Part shown: positions 52,273 to 59,869 of the stretch, in pieces | Layout of the letters: the number at the start of each line of letters is the position of its first letter | Position numbering within the stretch: the first letter of the stretch is position 1 | From: a virus | DNA length: 63,694 bases | Virus record (IMG/VR): IMGVR_UViG_3300047564_001096 | Location: 1-63,694 of that record | Strand: one strand, 5' to 3' | Notes under the pieces: model-generated | What the model saw: only the letters and a program-made list of their open reading frames with translations | What the model was told of the DNA's origin: nothing | Databases searched by the model: none | Position numbers and translations under genes: made by a program

Positions 52273-52737
52273 TTATTCACGAACGTCAATGTAATTTGCA
52301 AACTTAAACAACGATGATGCCTTATTAAAATTTAATATTAGCCCTGCTTGGCGAGCATCCGCTTCCATATCATCAAAGTTATGGGTTTTTCTATTGTTTG
52401 TTAACCACTCATCCTCCTCATAAGTTTCAATAGTTTTGTTAATCTTGTTAATGTAAGTAACCTTTGTCCACGAATTTGCCTTGCCATTATTAAACATACC
52501 TCTAACAATCTTGATGTGATTACTGTGATTCCATGCCTGTATATATCCAGCAATGCCATATAAACCGTTCCAACCGCACTTGCCTGTATACATAACAACT
52601 GACCCAGCACGGTACTCAGACATAACCAACTTGCAAGTCGAGCCTGTTGGGTTGTCTAGTGGCATAGCATTGATAGCCATTTCTTGAGCATTAGCGCTCG
52701 AACACAGCAGGCCAATGCAGAAAACAAACGCTTTCAT
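52273..52737 (-). CDS. Secreted periplasmic protein, 154 aa
   Basis: A signal peptide (MKAFVFCIGLLCSSANA) should be cut after residue 17 (ANA/QE). The mature part has two Cys that could pair (STCKL, GKCGW). I start at the ATG at 52737, which overlaps the polymerase stop as ATGA; another in-frame ATG lies two codons earlier. No family is recognised. Export suggests envelope modification or exclusion of competing phages. Confidence 0.7.
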   Translation of the reverse strand: MKAFVFCIGLLCSSANAQEMAINAMPLDNPTGSTCKLVMSEYRAGSVVMYTGKCGWNGLYGIAGYIQAWNHSNHIKIVRGMFNNGKANSWTKVTYINKINKTIETYEEDEWLTNNRKTHNFDDMEADARQAGLILNFNKASSLFKFANYIDVRE

Positions 52738-54614
52738 TTCCATTCTTCCATCTCCCCATAGTTTTTACCAACTTGAGCTTCACATGCCACAGGCAATCCT
52801 TTAGCCCAGTCTGGTGGTGTTGACATGACCTCGACAATCCATGCACAAGCCTCGTTTACTTCATCTTCGGGAACTACGCACACCGCCGCATCATGTACGG
52901 TTAGCACAGGGCGATAGCGCTCAGTGAGTTTTAACATCTGCTCGCCCACGATGATCCGTGCAAGAGCTTGAACTACGTTTTCCACAATAGACCCGCCCCA
53001 TAGAGACACGGGGCCTTTGCGTGACTTGTATTCGTATCCGCTTTTAGTTTCATCAGTGTTGAGTTTTAGGTCGGGGTAGCGGATGTACAACCCGTTTGGC
53101 AATTTAAAGCCTTCCTTGGTAACAGCCACGCACTTATGCTTGCCATAGTAGAAAGACTTGCTAGTCGGTTGCCAGTCAGCCATAGCCTTTAGAGCTTTGT
53201 CGCCTTCTCTCCAAAGCTTAACAATCATATCGTTGGTGTCTCTGTACAATTTAACTATCTCGTCACACTTATCTTTAGTGAGGTCAGCGCCAGGCGGGCT
53301 AGTCTTTAGTGTGTGCTGTAACTTTAACGACCCAGTACCATATCCCAGTCCGAGGATGCAGGTCTTACCCACGAACCTTTCAACGGGATTCTTTTTTGTG
53401 ATTTCAATGTCATATATCTTCGACGCAAAAATGGAGTAAACATCGTCCCCGTTGGCAAACTCTTTAACCAAGTCTTCCTGACCCGAAAGCCACGCAAGTA
53501 CACGTGCTTCAATTTGAGACGAATCGCAGTTGATAACCATGTAACCTTCGGGCGCAACAACCGCATTCTTAAGGGCTTTTTTCTTTTTGTCACGGCTCGG
53601 AAGGTTTTGGAAATTGACCTTATCCGACCCTGCCCAACGACCCGTATGCGCTCCATAGTATTTAAGGGGGATTGGTAATCGTCCTTTGTTTCTTGCTCCA
53701 ACGTCAATGAAACGTTCAATGCGACTCTCCTCAATAGTTGATTTAGTCCCCAAACGCACGGCGGCGAGTTGTTGGATAAACGGGTCTTCGTGTTCAGTTA
53801 GTGCAATGAACCCTGTGTCGTTCTTTGCCAACGCATAGGTTAGCTTGCCAGTAGTCTTGCTTTCCTTCATTGGCACTTCAACACCAAAATCCTCTAGCAC
53901 TTGAGCAAATTGTTTATTACTAGCTAACTTCTTACGTACTGACTCTTCGTCTTCGCATTCAAGCTTTTCTTTAAGCGTCCCCAATAACTGTAACTTCTCA
54001 TGTTTTAGTTCTTCCAGTCGGTCAACCAAAAGAGCATCGTCTACCTCCAGCACAGGATTAATAAACATCCGCAAAGTTAAATCTATCAGTTGTAATTCGT
54101 CTGCTGGGAACGCACTCGACAATACTTGGAAGAGCTTAAAAGTTAGCTCCACATCGTTCTTACAGTATTCGCCGTATTGCGCAAGCTCGCTATTTGAGAA
54201 ACCAGTTATCTGTTTGCCTTTAGCGTCAACGACCTCTGTACCCTTCTTGCCTAAGTTATAACGCTCAGATAGGTACGCTAAAGAGCCTCCGACATCCACA
54301 CCATTGGTCGCCCTACCCATGCAAAGCGTATCGAGATATAACTTGGGTTTAATGCCAAATCGCCATGCAAGGATTGCACCATCAAACATCGTGTTATGAC
54401 AAAGGAGAGCAGAATCGTTCCACGGGTACGTGGAAAGGTATTTTTGGATGTCAAGGTGTGAGCCAGAGAACCATTCAGTGATGCCCTCGCCAACCTTGAC
54501 ACCAACACCAATCACTTCAAAGCGTTTGTCCCTGATGTATTCCTCAGTTGTTAGCTTAGTTAGTGAGTAGTCTTGAGCGTAGTAAGTCTCAAAGTCTAGA
54601 GTAATGAGGTTCAT
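52734..54614 (-). CDS. DNA polymerase, family A, with 3'-5' exonuclease
   Basis: 626 residues. Exonuclease: D7-x-E9 (LDFETYY), HNTMFDGA (73-80) and YCKNDVE (150-156). Polymerase: motif A INCDSSQIEA (361-370, D364), motif B RFVGKTCILGLGYG (413-426) and motif C VHDAAV (573-578). There is no 5'-nuclease domain. It is the replicative enzyme of the phage, acting with the primase-helicase. An exact palindrome copy lies within it (54418-54435). Confidence 0.95.
   Translation of the reverse strand: MNLITLDFETYYAQDYSLTKLTTEEYIRDKRFEVIGVGVKVGEGITEWFSGSHLDIQKYLSTYPWNDSALLCHNTMFDGAILAWRFGIKPKLYLDTLCMGRATNGVDVGGSLAYLSERYNLGKKGTEVVDAKGKQITGFSNSELAQYGEYCKNDVELTFKLFQVLSSAFPADELQLIDLTLRMFINPVLEVDDALLVDRLEELKHEKLQLLGTLKEKLECEDEESVRKKLASNKQFAQVLEDFGVEVPMKESKTTGKLTYALAKNDTGFIALTEHEDPFIQQLAAVRLGTKSTIEESRIERFIDVGARNKGRLPIPLKYYGAHTGRWAGSDKVNFQNLPSRDKKKKALKNAVVAPEGYMVINCDSSQIEARVLAWLSGQEDLVKEFANGDDVYSIFASKIYDIEITKKNPVERFVGKTCILGLGYGTGSLKLQHTLKTSPPGADLTKDKCDEIVKLYRDTNDMIVKLWREGDKALKAMADWQPTSKSFYYGKHKCVAVTKEGFKLPNGLYIRYPDLKLNTDETKSGYEYKSRKGPVSLWGGSIVENVVQALARIIVGEQMLKLTERYRPVLTVHDAAVCVVPEDEVNEACAWIVEVMSTPPDWAKGLPVACEAQVGKNYGEMEEWK
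54418..54435. promoter_or_regulatory. Exact palindrome inside the polymerase gene
   Basis: TTCCAC-GGGTAC-GTGGAA. It codes for part of STYPWND, in a reading frame different from the other coding copies, so it is not a shared protein motif. Confidence 0.75.
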
Positions 54615-54775
54615 TCGCTATCTTTTTCTTTTCTCTCGTCTAGCTCAACTTTTGCTAACTCTACTAAGTAATCTTTTTCATCTATACCAAGCTTCTTAGC
54701 TAACTCTAATTGAACATCGGTCACTATAAATTGGTGAAATGTTTTACCGTCTTTTTTTATTTTGATGGTCTTCAC
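54611..54775 (-). CDS. Small protein with scaffold-tail-like module, 54 aa
   Basis: GTG start (54773-54775) behind AAGGA; the stop overlaps the polymerase start as ATGA. About 30 residues (VTDVQLELAKKLGIDEKDY...) align without gaps to the last 30 residues of the scaffold (TKTQVALAKKFGLSPEQY...), with about 12 identities. The unit looks like a two-helix module. Function unknown; it may bind a shared partner. Confidence 0.65.
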   Translation of the reverse strand: MKTIKIKKDGKTFHQFIVTDVQLELAKKLGIDEKDYLVELAKVELDERKEKDSE

Positions 54776-54806
54776 TTAAATCCTTAAATAACAAATTCAA
54801 TAGATA

Positions 54807-54840
54807 CAAAAATAGGGAGCAGAGCATAAGCCCGACTCCC
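54807..54840 (-). terminator. Rho-independent terminator after the HTH-DUF3310 gene
   Basis: On the minus strand GGGAG...CTCCC closes an 11-pair stem with one mismatch and a TTAT loop, followed by TATTTTTG. It separates the early arm from the polymerase unit. Confidence 0.85.
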
Positions 54841-54846
54841 TAGGGG

Positions 54847-55263
54847 TTACTTGCTTAGATTATTAAGTTCTCTAGCGAGATACCATTGCGCCTTCTGCAA
54901 ATCTTCTAACTTACTTCCTTTGTGGTCAGCACGTGTGATGTACTTGACTACATTGCCAAGGTTATAGTTAAGAGACTTTGCCTCGATGAAATCAATAGTC
55001 TCAATCCCGCCCGCCTTGTAGTGTGGAGGGTGGTTGACGTTATCAACACCTTGCATCCTTAGCTTTCCACGCTGGGGTGGAACTCTATTTACTGGTGCAA
55101 GAGCCGTCATTGGTAATGACTTAGCTTTCTTCTTAGCATTGTATTTAGTTTGATACACAGTATTGATACTCACTCCAACGGCTTTAGCTACTTCACTTGC
55201 AAGAGCCTTTGGATGACTACGGATATAGCGTAACACTTTGGTGGCTTTGGTTAACTTCTTCAT
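54847..55263 (-). CDS. Fusion of N-terminal HTH and DUF3310 nucleotide-kinase-like domain
   Basis: 138 residues. The first 45 form an HTH (KVLRYIRSHPKALASEVAKA, then GVSINTVYQTKY) with a basic tail. A linker (about 48-72) follows. The C-terminus is DUF3310: NHPPHYKAGGIETIDFIE, NYNLGNVVKYITR and LQKAQWYLAREL, the domain of T7 gp1.7, a nucleotide kinase. Fusion to a DNA-binding part is unusual. The linker DNA itself carries an exact palindrome (55065-55082), so self-regulation is conceivable. Confidence 0.8.
   Translation of the reverse strand: MKKLTKATKVLRYIRSHPKALASEVAKAVGVSINTVYQTKYNAKKKAKSLPMTALAPVNRVPPQRGKLRMQGVDNVNHPPHYKAGGIETIDFIEAKSLNYNLGNVVKYITRADHKGSKLEDLQKAQWYLARELNNLSK
55065..55082. 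promoter_or_regulatory. Exact palindrome inside the HTH-DUF3310 gene
   Basis: TTCCAC-GCTGGG-GTGGAA, flanked by TTAGC and CTCTATTTA. Its left flank on the minus strand (TAAATAGAGTTCCAC) is identical to that of module B at 1106. Confidence 0.8.
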
Positions 55264-55458
55264 TTACTTCTCCTTTTTAGTTGAACTACGTTTTACTGCG
55301 ACAATTCCTGTTTCATCTTTAGCGTTGCGAGCCTTAAGCATTGCATCTGCGTAGGTATATGCCACTTTTGCTACATCGTTAATAAGAAGTTCGTTTTGTT
55401 GAATTAAGCCCATTAATGCAAACATGGCAAAACAATCTCTTAGGTCTTGCTCATTCAT
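55264..55458 (-). CDS. Small hypothetical phage protein, 64 aa
   Basis: Begins MNEQDLRDCFAMFALMGLIQ, then VAKVAYTYADAMLKARN and a Lys-rich tail. The RDxFAxxALxGL...YxxADAMLKAR pattern is frequent in small phage proteins of unknown role. It overlaps its upstream neighbour by 8 bases. Confidence 0.7.
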   Translation of the reverse strand: MNEQDLRDCFAMFALMGLIQQNELLINDVAKVAYTYADAMLKARNAKDETGIVAVKRSSTKKEK

Positions 55459-55597
55459 CTTGTTTGTCCTTTAAAAATTCTTCCATTAACTCAATCGCCC
55501 GATTGAAACCAGTTGTATAAGCCTCCTCAAGTCCGCCATCAGAAGTTATAAACTTCTCGTCTTCAATCCAGTCTTCAAACTCTTTCTTTGCTCTCAT
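55451..55597 (-). CDS. Very small hypothetical protein, 48 aa
   Basis: A 48-codon frame from an ATG (55595-55597) overlapping the VRR-NUC stop as ATGA and overlapping the next start by 8 bases. Acidic and helical (begins MRAKKEFEDWIEDEKF). Continuous coupling on both sides supports a real gene. Confidence 0.65.
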   Translation of the reverse strand: MRAKKEFEDWIEDEKFITSDGGLEEAYTTGFNRAIELMEEFLKDKQDE

Positions 55598-55968
55598 GAG
55601 AAATGCACCTCCATATATTGATTAACATTAGATTCATTGATGACAAAAGCATAGCCACCATTCTTTTCAATCCGATCAAGGTTATCCATTTGCAATGCCG
55701 TAGGTTTGTTAGCACCCGACTTAATCTCTAAGCCGTAGAACTTTCCTTTGTGACACACGACAATGTCAGGCGCACCGCTACTTCCGTATCCACCTGTGGC
55801 TGGCATGATGTAATAGATTCCTTTTTCTTTAAGATATTTCTTAACTACGTCTTTAACTTTTCCTTCGGGTGTCATCGCCATATCAATTTCTTCCTGTTCT
55901 TGTTGTTGAAGGGTAGTCTGTCTCTTCCAAAACCTACCCCAATAAAGTCTTTCTTCTTTATTCACCAC
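55594..55968 (-). CDS. VRR-NUC domain nuclease
   Basis: 124 residues from a GTG. The VRR-NUC core is clear: SSGAPDIVVCHKGKFYGLEIKSG gives D68, E81 and K83, and Q93 follows. Such stand-alone nucleases act on branched or flapped DNA. An ATG at 55881 (residue 30, behind AGGA) is an alternative start and would give the bare domain; the long form fills space that would otherwise be empty. Confidence 0.85.
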   Translation of the reverse strand: MVNKEERLYWGRFWKRQTTLQQQEQEEIDMAMTPEGKVKDVVKKYLKEKGIYYIMPATGGYGSSGAPDIVVCHKGKFYGLEIKSGANKPTALQMDNLDRIEKNGGYAFVINESNVNQYMEVHFS

Positions 55969-56305
55969 GCAATGCCATTAAAGATTTATAGGAGAGGATG
56001 ATGCAAAACCAACTGTCACTTGCTCGCCATCCTATATCTCTGAAATTACTATCAACTGTCGTAGTCATCAGATGTAATTTAGTTACGTCATGGTCGCTTA
56101 CAATCTGCTTCGCATTTGCCAGCACCATCGCCATCTTGGTCTTAACTTCATCAGGCAATGTGTGTTCATCAAATACCCGATTAAAGTCATCACCAACATA
56201 TATGGTGTAGGAGTTTCCTTCCCTATGCAAAGGGACACGATAGAGGTTGAAGTCATACTGGTGAACTACTGGGCTTAAATCCCTGAGCATGGAATCAATG
56301 TCCAA
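55958..56305 (-). CDS. Hypothetical early protein, 115 aa
   Basis: An unrecognised soluble protein, mixed alpha/beta (NLYRVPLHREGNSYTIYVGD, TLPDEVKTKMAMVLANAKQI). Its start overlaps the preceding gene by 31 bases. It belongs to the block of unknowns downstream of the VWA gene, and the section STRPVNEFNLHW in the preceding product resembles no part of it. Confidence 0.65.
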   Translation of the reverse strand: MDIDSMLRDLSPVVHQYDFNLYRVPLHREGNSYTIYVGDDFNRVFDEHTLPDEVKTKMAMVLANAKQIVSDHDVTKLHLMTTTVDSNFRDIGWRASDSWFCIILSYKSLMALRGE

Positions 56306-57210
56306 TGTAGGTTGAACTCATTTACTGGGCGAGTAGAAATATTTATCAGGTCAAGGTCAGGGTTGTATCCACTCTTGGCTGGAACGATATTTGCGTAGAA
56401 CTCGGTAACATTCTTACCCTCTGCATGAACCTTGTTCATAAGCATGACTGCCTTGAACTCGTCAGGCAATTCCTTTACACGCTTGAACGGCTTGACTTCA
56501 TGGAAGTAATACTCGTCGTGACCTTGTCTTGGCATCGCTTTAACTGAACCTATAACTAAATGATTTAACTTATCTGCACCGATTGCATAGAACTCATTGA
56601 GGAAAAATCTTTCAATATCTTTTCGCTTCTCTACCTTGATTCTATCTTGCCCATTCCATTTGTCAAGTACTTCTTTACAATTATTTAGATTTAAATTACT
56701 AGGACTTTCCCCTAGTAAGATTACCTTGAGCATTGTATGAATTTCGTCGGCAGAAAAATTAGTTTGCTTCCAATCTCGACCATGATGAGAGTCCATCTGA
56801 TTAATACCAGCATTAAAAGATTCTTTACAGACTGTCATTAGTGTTCCACCGATGGGTGGAACGACATTTTGTCGCTTAAGTGTAGCCATCAGCGTTGAGA
56901 GTTTTTTACTATGCAAAGTCTCTCGGTCAGCAGAGTCAGAGCCACGCTCTTTCTTGTAGAAAGGCGAGCGATAGTTATACACGTCATGCCCATCTTCCTT
57001 GTCTACCCACACCTTTGCCACCATGAAACCGCTAGATTCAGCGAGTAAAAAGCTAGTAGGACTACTACGGCTTAGAGCATGAGGATCAACTTTGTCTACA
57101 ACCTTCAGACCATACTTAAAGTTTAGTTCCTGTATGAGTCTTTTAGCTGACGAGTCATTAATAAGATGCTCGAGATGCTCACTTTCAAATCCTTCGTATA
57201 TGAGTTTCAT
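56275..57210 (-). CDS. Hypothetical early protein, 311 aa
   Basis: I start at the ATG at 57210 (MKLIYEGFES) behind AAGGAGAAG, not at an upstream in-frame codon. Mixed charge, no signal peptide, no recognised motif. It is coupled to the 55958 gene and separated by 11 bases from the 57222 gene. Position in the MoxR/VWA block makes it a candidate partner of that machine. An exact palindrome lies inside it. Confidence 0.7.
   Translation of the reverse strand: MKLIYEGFESEHLEHLINDSSAKRLIQELNFKYGLKVVDKVDPHALSRSSPTSFLLAESSGFMVAKVWVDKEDGHDVYNYRSPFYKKERGSDSADRETLHSKKLSTLMATLKRQNVVPPIGGTLMTVCKESFNAGINQMDSHHGRDWKQTNFSADEIHTMLKVILLGESPSNLNLNNCKEVLDKWNGQDRIKVEKRKDIERFFLNEFYAIGADKLNHLVIGSVKAMPRQGHDEYYFHEVKPFKRVKELPDEFKAVMLMNKVHAEGKNVTEFYANIVPAKSGYNPDLDLINISTRPVNEFNLHWTLIPCSGI
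56844..56861. promoter_or_regulatory. Exact palindrome inside the 311-aa gene
   Basis: TTCCAC-CGATGG-GTGGAA. It codes for VPPIGG on the minus strand. Confidence 0.75.
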
Positions 57211-57221
57211 ATTACTTCTCC

Positions 57222-58238
57222 TTATAGTTGTTCTACTTCTTTGCCATTGACAAACACATCCACGCCCCACTCACTTGGAGGGTATGCTTCGTTAGGTACA
57301 TACTCTGTGAGTTTCATAACTGATGGATTACTCTTGTACAACTCCTTGTTCAGCTTACGTTTGAGATTACTGAACACTACGTCTAACTCCACCTCTCGCC
57401 TGTAACTACTGCCATTGGGTTCAGCGAACGCACGATGTTTTGAATACAAACTCTGAACGTCGTACGCAAGTGCGTACGCAATGCCAGCATCTAGTGATGC
57501 AGTATTTAGATTCTCCTCGGCAAACTTAATAAGTTTCTCTTGCTCTGCGCTATGCAAAGACCAATTTTCTGTTGTTATGCCCAATGACTTTAATACATCA
57601 GCCATCGCTTCCATGTAGCCTTTCCAGTCCATCGCCTTGAGCATGACTTCGTTGATTTTGTAGAAGTCTGTGTATCGGCTAAGAAAGTACTTGGCATCCT
57701 TACGACTAACACGCTTGCCAACAACTTTGTAAACGCTACTCTCATGGGGCATCATCGTCTCGCAGTTAAGTCTCATACCTTTAAAGATTGGATGAAAGAT
57801 TGAACTCACGTAGTTTGACTTATATATCATTCCACCATGACGTGAACTCCTAAGAAACCACCCACTCGCCCAGTTAGACATAATCATGTTGTCGCCCTGT
57901 CCGTAATATTTAGCAGTAAATTCAAACGTATTGTCTGAACGCACTATGCCCAACTCACTAGGAACTGAACTATAACTTTCATAGACGGTGTTTCCTTCCC
58001 AGTCTTCTCTCTCGTGAATAGTGCCTTGGTTGGCTTGCCACTCTTCTTTCGTATGCTCATTACGCTTATGGGTATAACCATACCGCACCACATACACTTG
58101 CTCGCCGTTACGCTCTTCGCTTACAAAGTCTTTAGTGTTGTGTCGTCTGTCACCAATGGGAAACCGATTGGTTGTCCCTCGGTATGGCTTTTGAGTTTTA
58201 GTAATGTCGGTAAGTCTGTCCCACGTCAATGCTTTCAT
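57222..58238 (-). CDS. Hypothetical early protein, 338 aa
   Basis: Unrecognised, soluble, Tyr/Arg-rich in its first half (RFPIGDRRHNTKDFVSEE, YVVRYGYTHKRNEHT), helical in the second (EQEKLIKFAEENLNTASL). AAGGAGAAGG site. It lies two genes below the VWA protein. No nucleotide-binding or metal motif is visible. Confidence 0.7.
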   Translation of the reverse strand: MKALTWDRLTDITKTQKPYRGTTNRFPIGDRRHNTKDFVSEERNGEQVYVVRYGYTHKRNEHTKEEWQANQGTIHEREDWEGNTVYESYSSVPSELGIVRSDNTFEFTAKYYGQGDNMIMSNWASGWFLRSSRHGGMIYKSNYVSSIFHPIFKGMRLNCETMMPHESSVYKVVGKRVSRKDAKYFLSRYTDFYKINEVMLKAMDWKGYMEAMADVLKSLGITTENWSLHSAEQEKLIKFAEENLNTASLDAGIAYALAYDVQSLYSKHRAFAEPNGSSYRREVELDVVFSNLKRKLNKELYKSNPSVMKLTEYVPNEAYPPSEWGVDVFVNGKEVEQL

Positions 58239-58423
58239 TGTCCTTCTCCTTTAAAGTGTTTATCTATATCGTTTAGTATGTCTTTCCAAATCTTTACACT
58301 AAACTCATCGCCTTCGTGTGTTGCTATCCTTCCTAATGCTATCGTGTATGCTCCTTCTCCATGACGTTTTATCAAGTCTTCTACAAGCCCATGTTTGATT
58401 CGTGCATATCCGCCGTCGCCCAT
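58235..58423 (-). CDS. Small hypothetical protein, 62 aa
   Basis: Begins MGDGGYARIKHGLVEDLIKR; helical, charged. It lies between the VWA gene (two bases away) and the 338-aa gene (four-base overlap), so it is part of one translational unit. Function unknown. Confidence 0.65.
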   Translation of the reverse strand: MGDGGYARIKHGLVEDLIKRHGEGAYTIALGRIATHEGDEFSVKIWKDILNDIDKHFKGEGQ

Positions 58424-58425
58424 GC

Positions 58426-59742
58426 TTACTCCCTTTCAAAGATAACTTTCTTACCGCATGGAATTTCTAAGCCACGGTTCTGAGTAATCATCCACAGGGT
58501 AGGTGGAACGATATTCCACTCGATGTCATGCTCGACGTAGCCATCGGTGAACACAATCACACACTCTGCGTTAAGTTTCTTCTCATTGATGTAAGTCGCA
58601 ACAGACCCCACGTGAGTACCACCACCGCCTAATGGTTTTAGTAATGATGCAATGTTGTTAAACGATTCGGGCTTGAAGACTTGTTCGCCATGCACCATGG
58701 TGTCCCACCACAAAACACGTACCGTTTCGGGTTGCACAAGGTCACAGATGGATGCCAGTTCTGAGGCAAACTCGGTAAGTTCAGCACCGCCGATAGAGCC
58801 TGACGTATCAATGGCTACGATAACCTCGCCGATAGTTTCGTTCTCCATGCTTGGCATATAAATATCATTTGCCATCTGACGCTTGTTCATCTTGCGCCAA
58901 GTGAACTCATCCTTGCCTTTCATCGCTGATGAAACAAAGTCACGTAGTGCATCTCGCCAATCAATCTTGGGTTCAAGTAACTCTCCGATAGCACGTGGCA
59001 TCTTTGCACCCATACGACCAGCGAGCATACCGCCCTCACGCAAAGCCTTATCAATCCCATCCGATAGTTCTTTGAGTTCTTCGGGAGTTATGTCCTTAAA
59101 TGATTCCCAGTCATGCTCATCGAAACCATCGCCACCCATGTCATACTCTTTGCCATTGGCTTTGATTTTGTTATCTTGCTTTCCACCCTGTGATGGAGAA
59201 CTATTCTGCGAATCATCATTGCCATCGCCTTGTTCGTCATCATCACTAGGTGAGCCTGATGAGCTACCCTTACCTTTACCTCGCTGAGGATTCTCTTTAC
59301 GGATATAGTTGTAGACCTCACGCATATTCCAGTTGTGAAAGAATGGGTCATACAACGCACCTTCGGGCAACGCAACAATAGCCTCGTTACCTCCGCTAAT
59401 AGTTCCTTTGATGTTGAAGATGATGTCGTTGACTACAAAATCCGCCGCCATGTTTGCAATCTTAGAATCTTCCTTGAACATATCCTTGCCACGTGGGATT
59501 TGTTTCAATGCCACATGAAGATTCTCATGGAGGACAAGACCACGCAACTTGGGTTCACAGTCGATAGTCTCTAAGAATGGCTTAGAGTATCTCTTGTTGA
59601 CACCATCGGTGTATGCCGTAAACATATCATCGCTCACCTCTGACTTACCCATCAGCATGACACCGCTATACAACGCAGTCTCAGGATGTTTCATTAGTGC
59701 GATGTGCGCTTTCTTCAAGCGAACTTCTTGTTTGTTATTCAT
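58426..59742 (-). CDS. VWA-domain protein with HExxH metallopeptidase-like N-terminus (CobT/DUF2201-like)
   Basis: 438 residues. N-terminus: HENLH (72-76) followed by NMAADFVVND (about 97-106), the zinc-peptidase-like part of the DUF2201 family. Residues about 153-195 are an acidic, Ser/Gly-rich linker as in CobT. C-terminus: a VWA domain with MIDAS D-T-S-G-S (312-316), the Thr in GGGTH (about 375) and FTDG (about 397-400). VWA proteins of this kind work with MoxR AAA+ ATPases, which is the gene just upstream. The target is unknown. Confidence 0.85.
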   Translation of the reverse strand: MNNKQEVRLKKAHIALMKHPETALYSGVMLMGKSEVSDDMFTAYTDGVNKRYSKPFLETIDCEPKLRGLVLHENLHVALKQIPRGKDMFKEDSKIANMAADFVVNDIIFNIKGTISGGNEAIVALPEGALYDPFFHNWNMREVYNYIRKENPQRGKGKGSSSGSPSDDDEQGDGNDDSQNSSPSQGGKQDNKIKANGKEYDMGGDGFDEHDWESFKDITPEELKELSDGIDKALREGGMLAGRMGAKMPRAIGELLEPKIDWRDALRDFVSSAMKGKDEFTWRKMNKRQMANDIYMPSMENETIGEVIVAIDTSGSIGGAELTEFASELASICDLVQPETVRVLWWDTMVHGEQVFKPESFNNIASLLKPLGGGGTHVGSVATYINEKKLNAECVIVFTDGYVEHDIEWNIVPPTLWMITQNRGLEIPCGKKVIFERE

Positions 59743-59745
59743 TTG

Positions 59746-59841
59746 TTACTCCTTGTTAATTAGACAATATAAAAATCCTGTAATCACACCCAAACCGTAC
59801 ATGATTAAAGACCACATAAATATTCCGATTCCGACATCCAT
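59746..59841 (-). CDS. Single-pass membrane microprotein, 31 aa
   Basis: A 31-codon frame, begins MDVGIGIFMWSLIMYGLG, almost entirely one membrane helix ending in INKE. Strong GGAGG site. Its stop overlaps the ribosome site of the VWA gene, so the two are coupled. It lies exactly between the MoxR and VWA genes and could tether them to the membrane. Confidence 0.6.
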   Translation of the reverse strand: MDVGIGIFMWSLIMYGLGVITGFLYCLINKE

Positions 59842-59845
59842 AGCT

Positions 59846-59863
59846 TTCCACCTCCTCGTGGTT
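59846..59863. promoter_or_regulatory. Degenerate palindrome over the microprotein's ribosome site
   Basis: TTCCAC-CTCCTC-GTGGTT, preceded by ATAGCT as in other copies. On the mRNA the spacer is the GAGGAG ribosome site, so binding or folding here could control translation. Confidence 0.6.
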
Positions 59864-59869
59864 AGTTAA

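Noticed and set aside
58490-58508. Further palindrome copy in the VWA gene
   Set aside because: The half-sites are 7 bp apart and coincide with codons for V-P-P; too weak to count.
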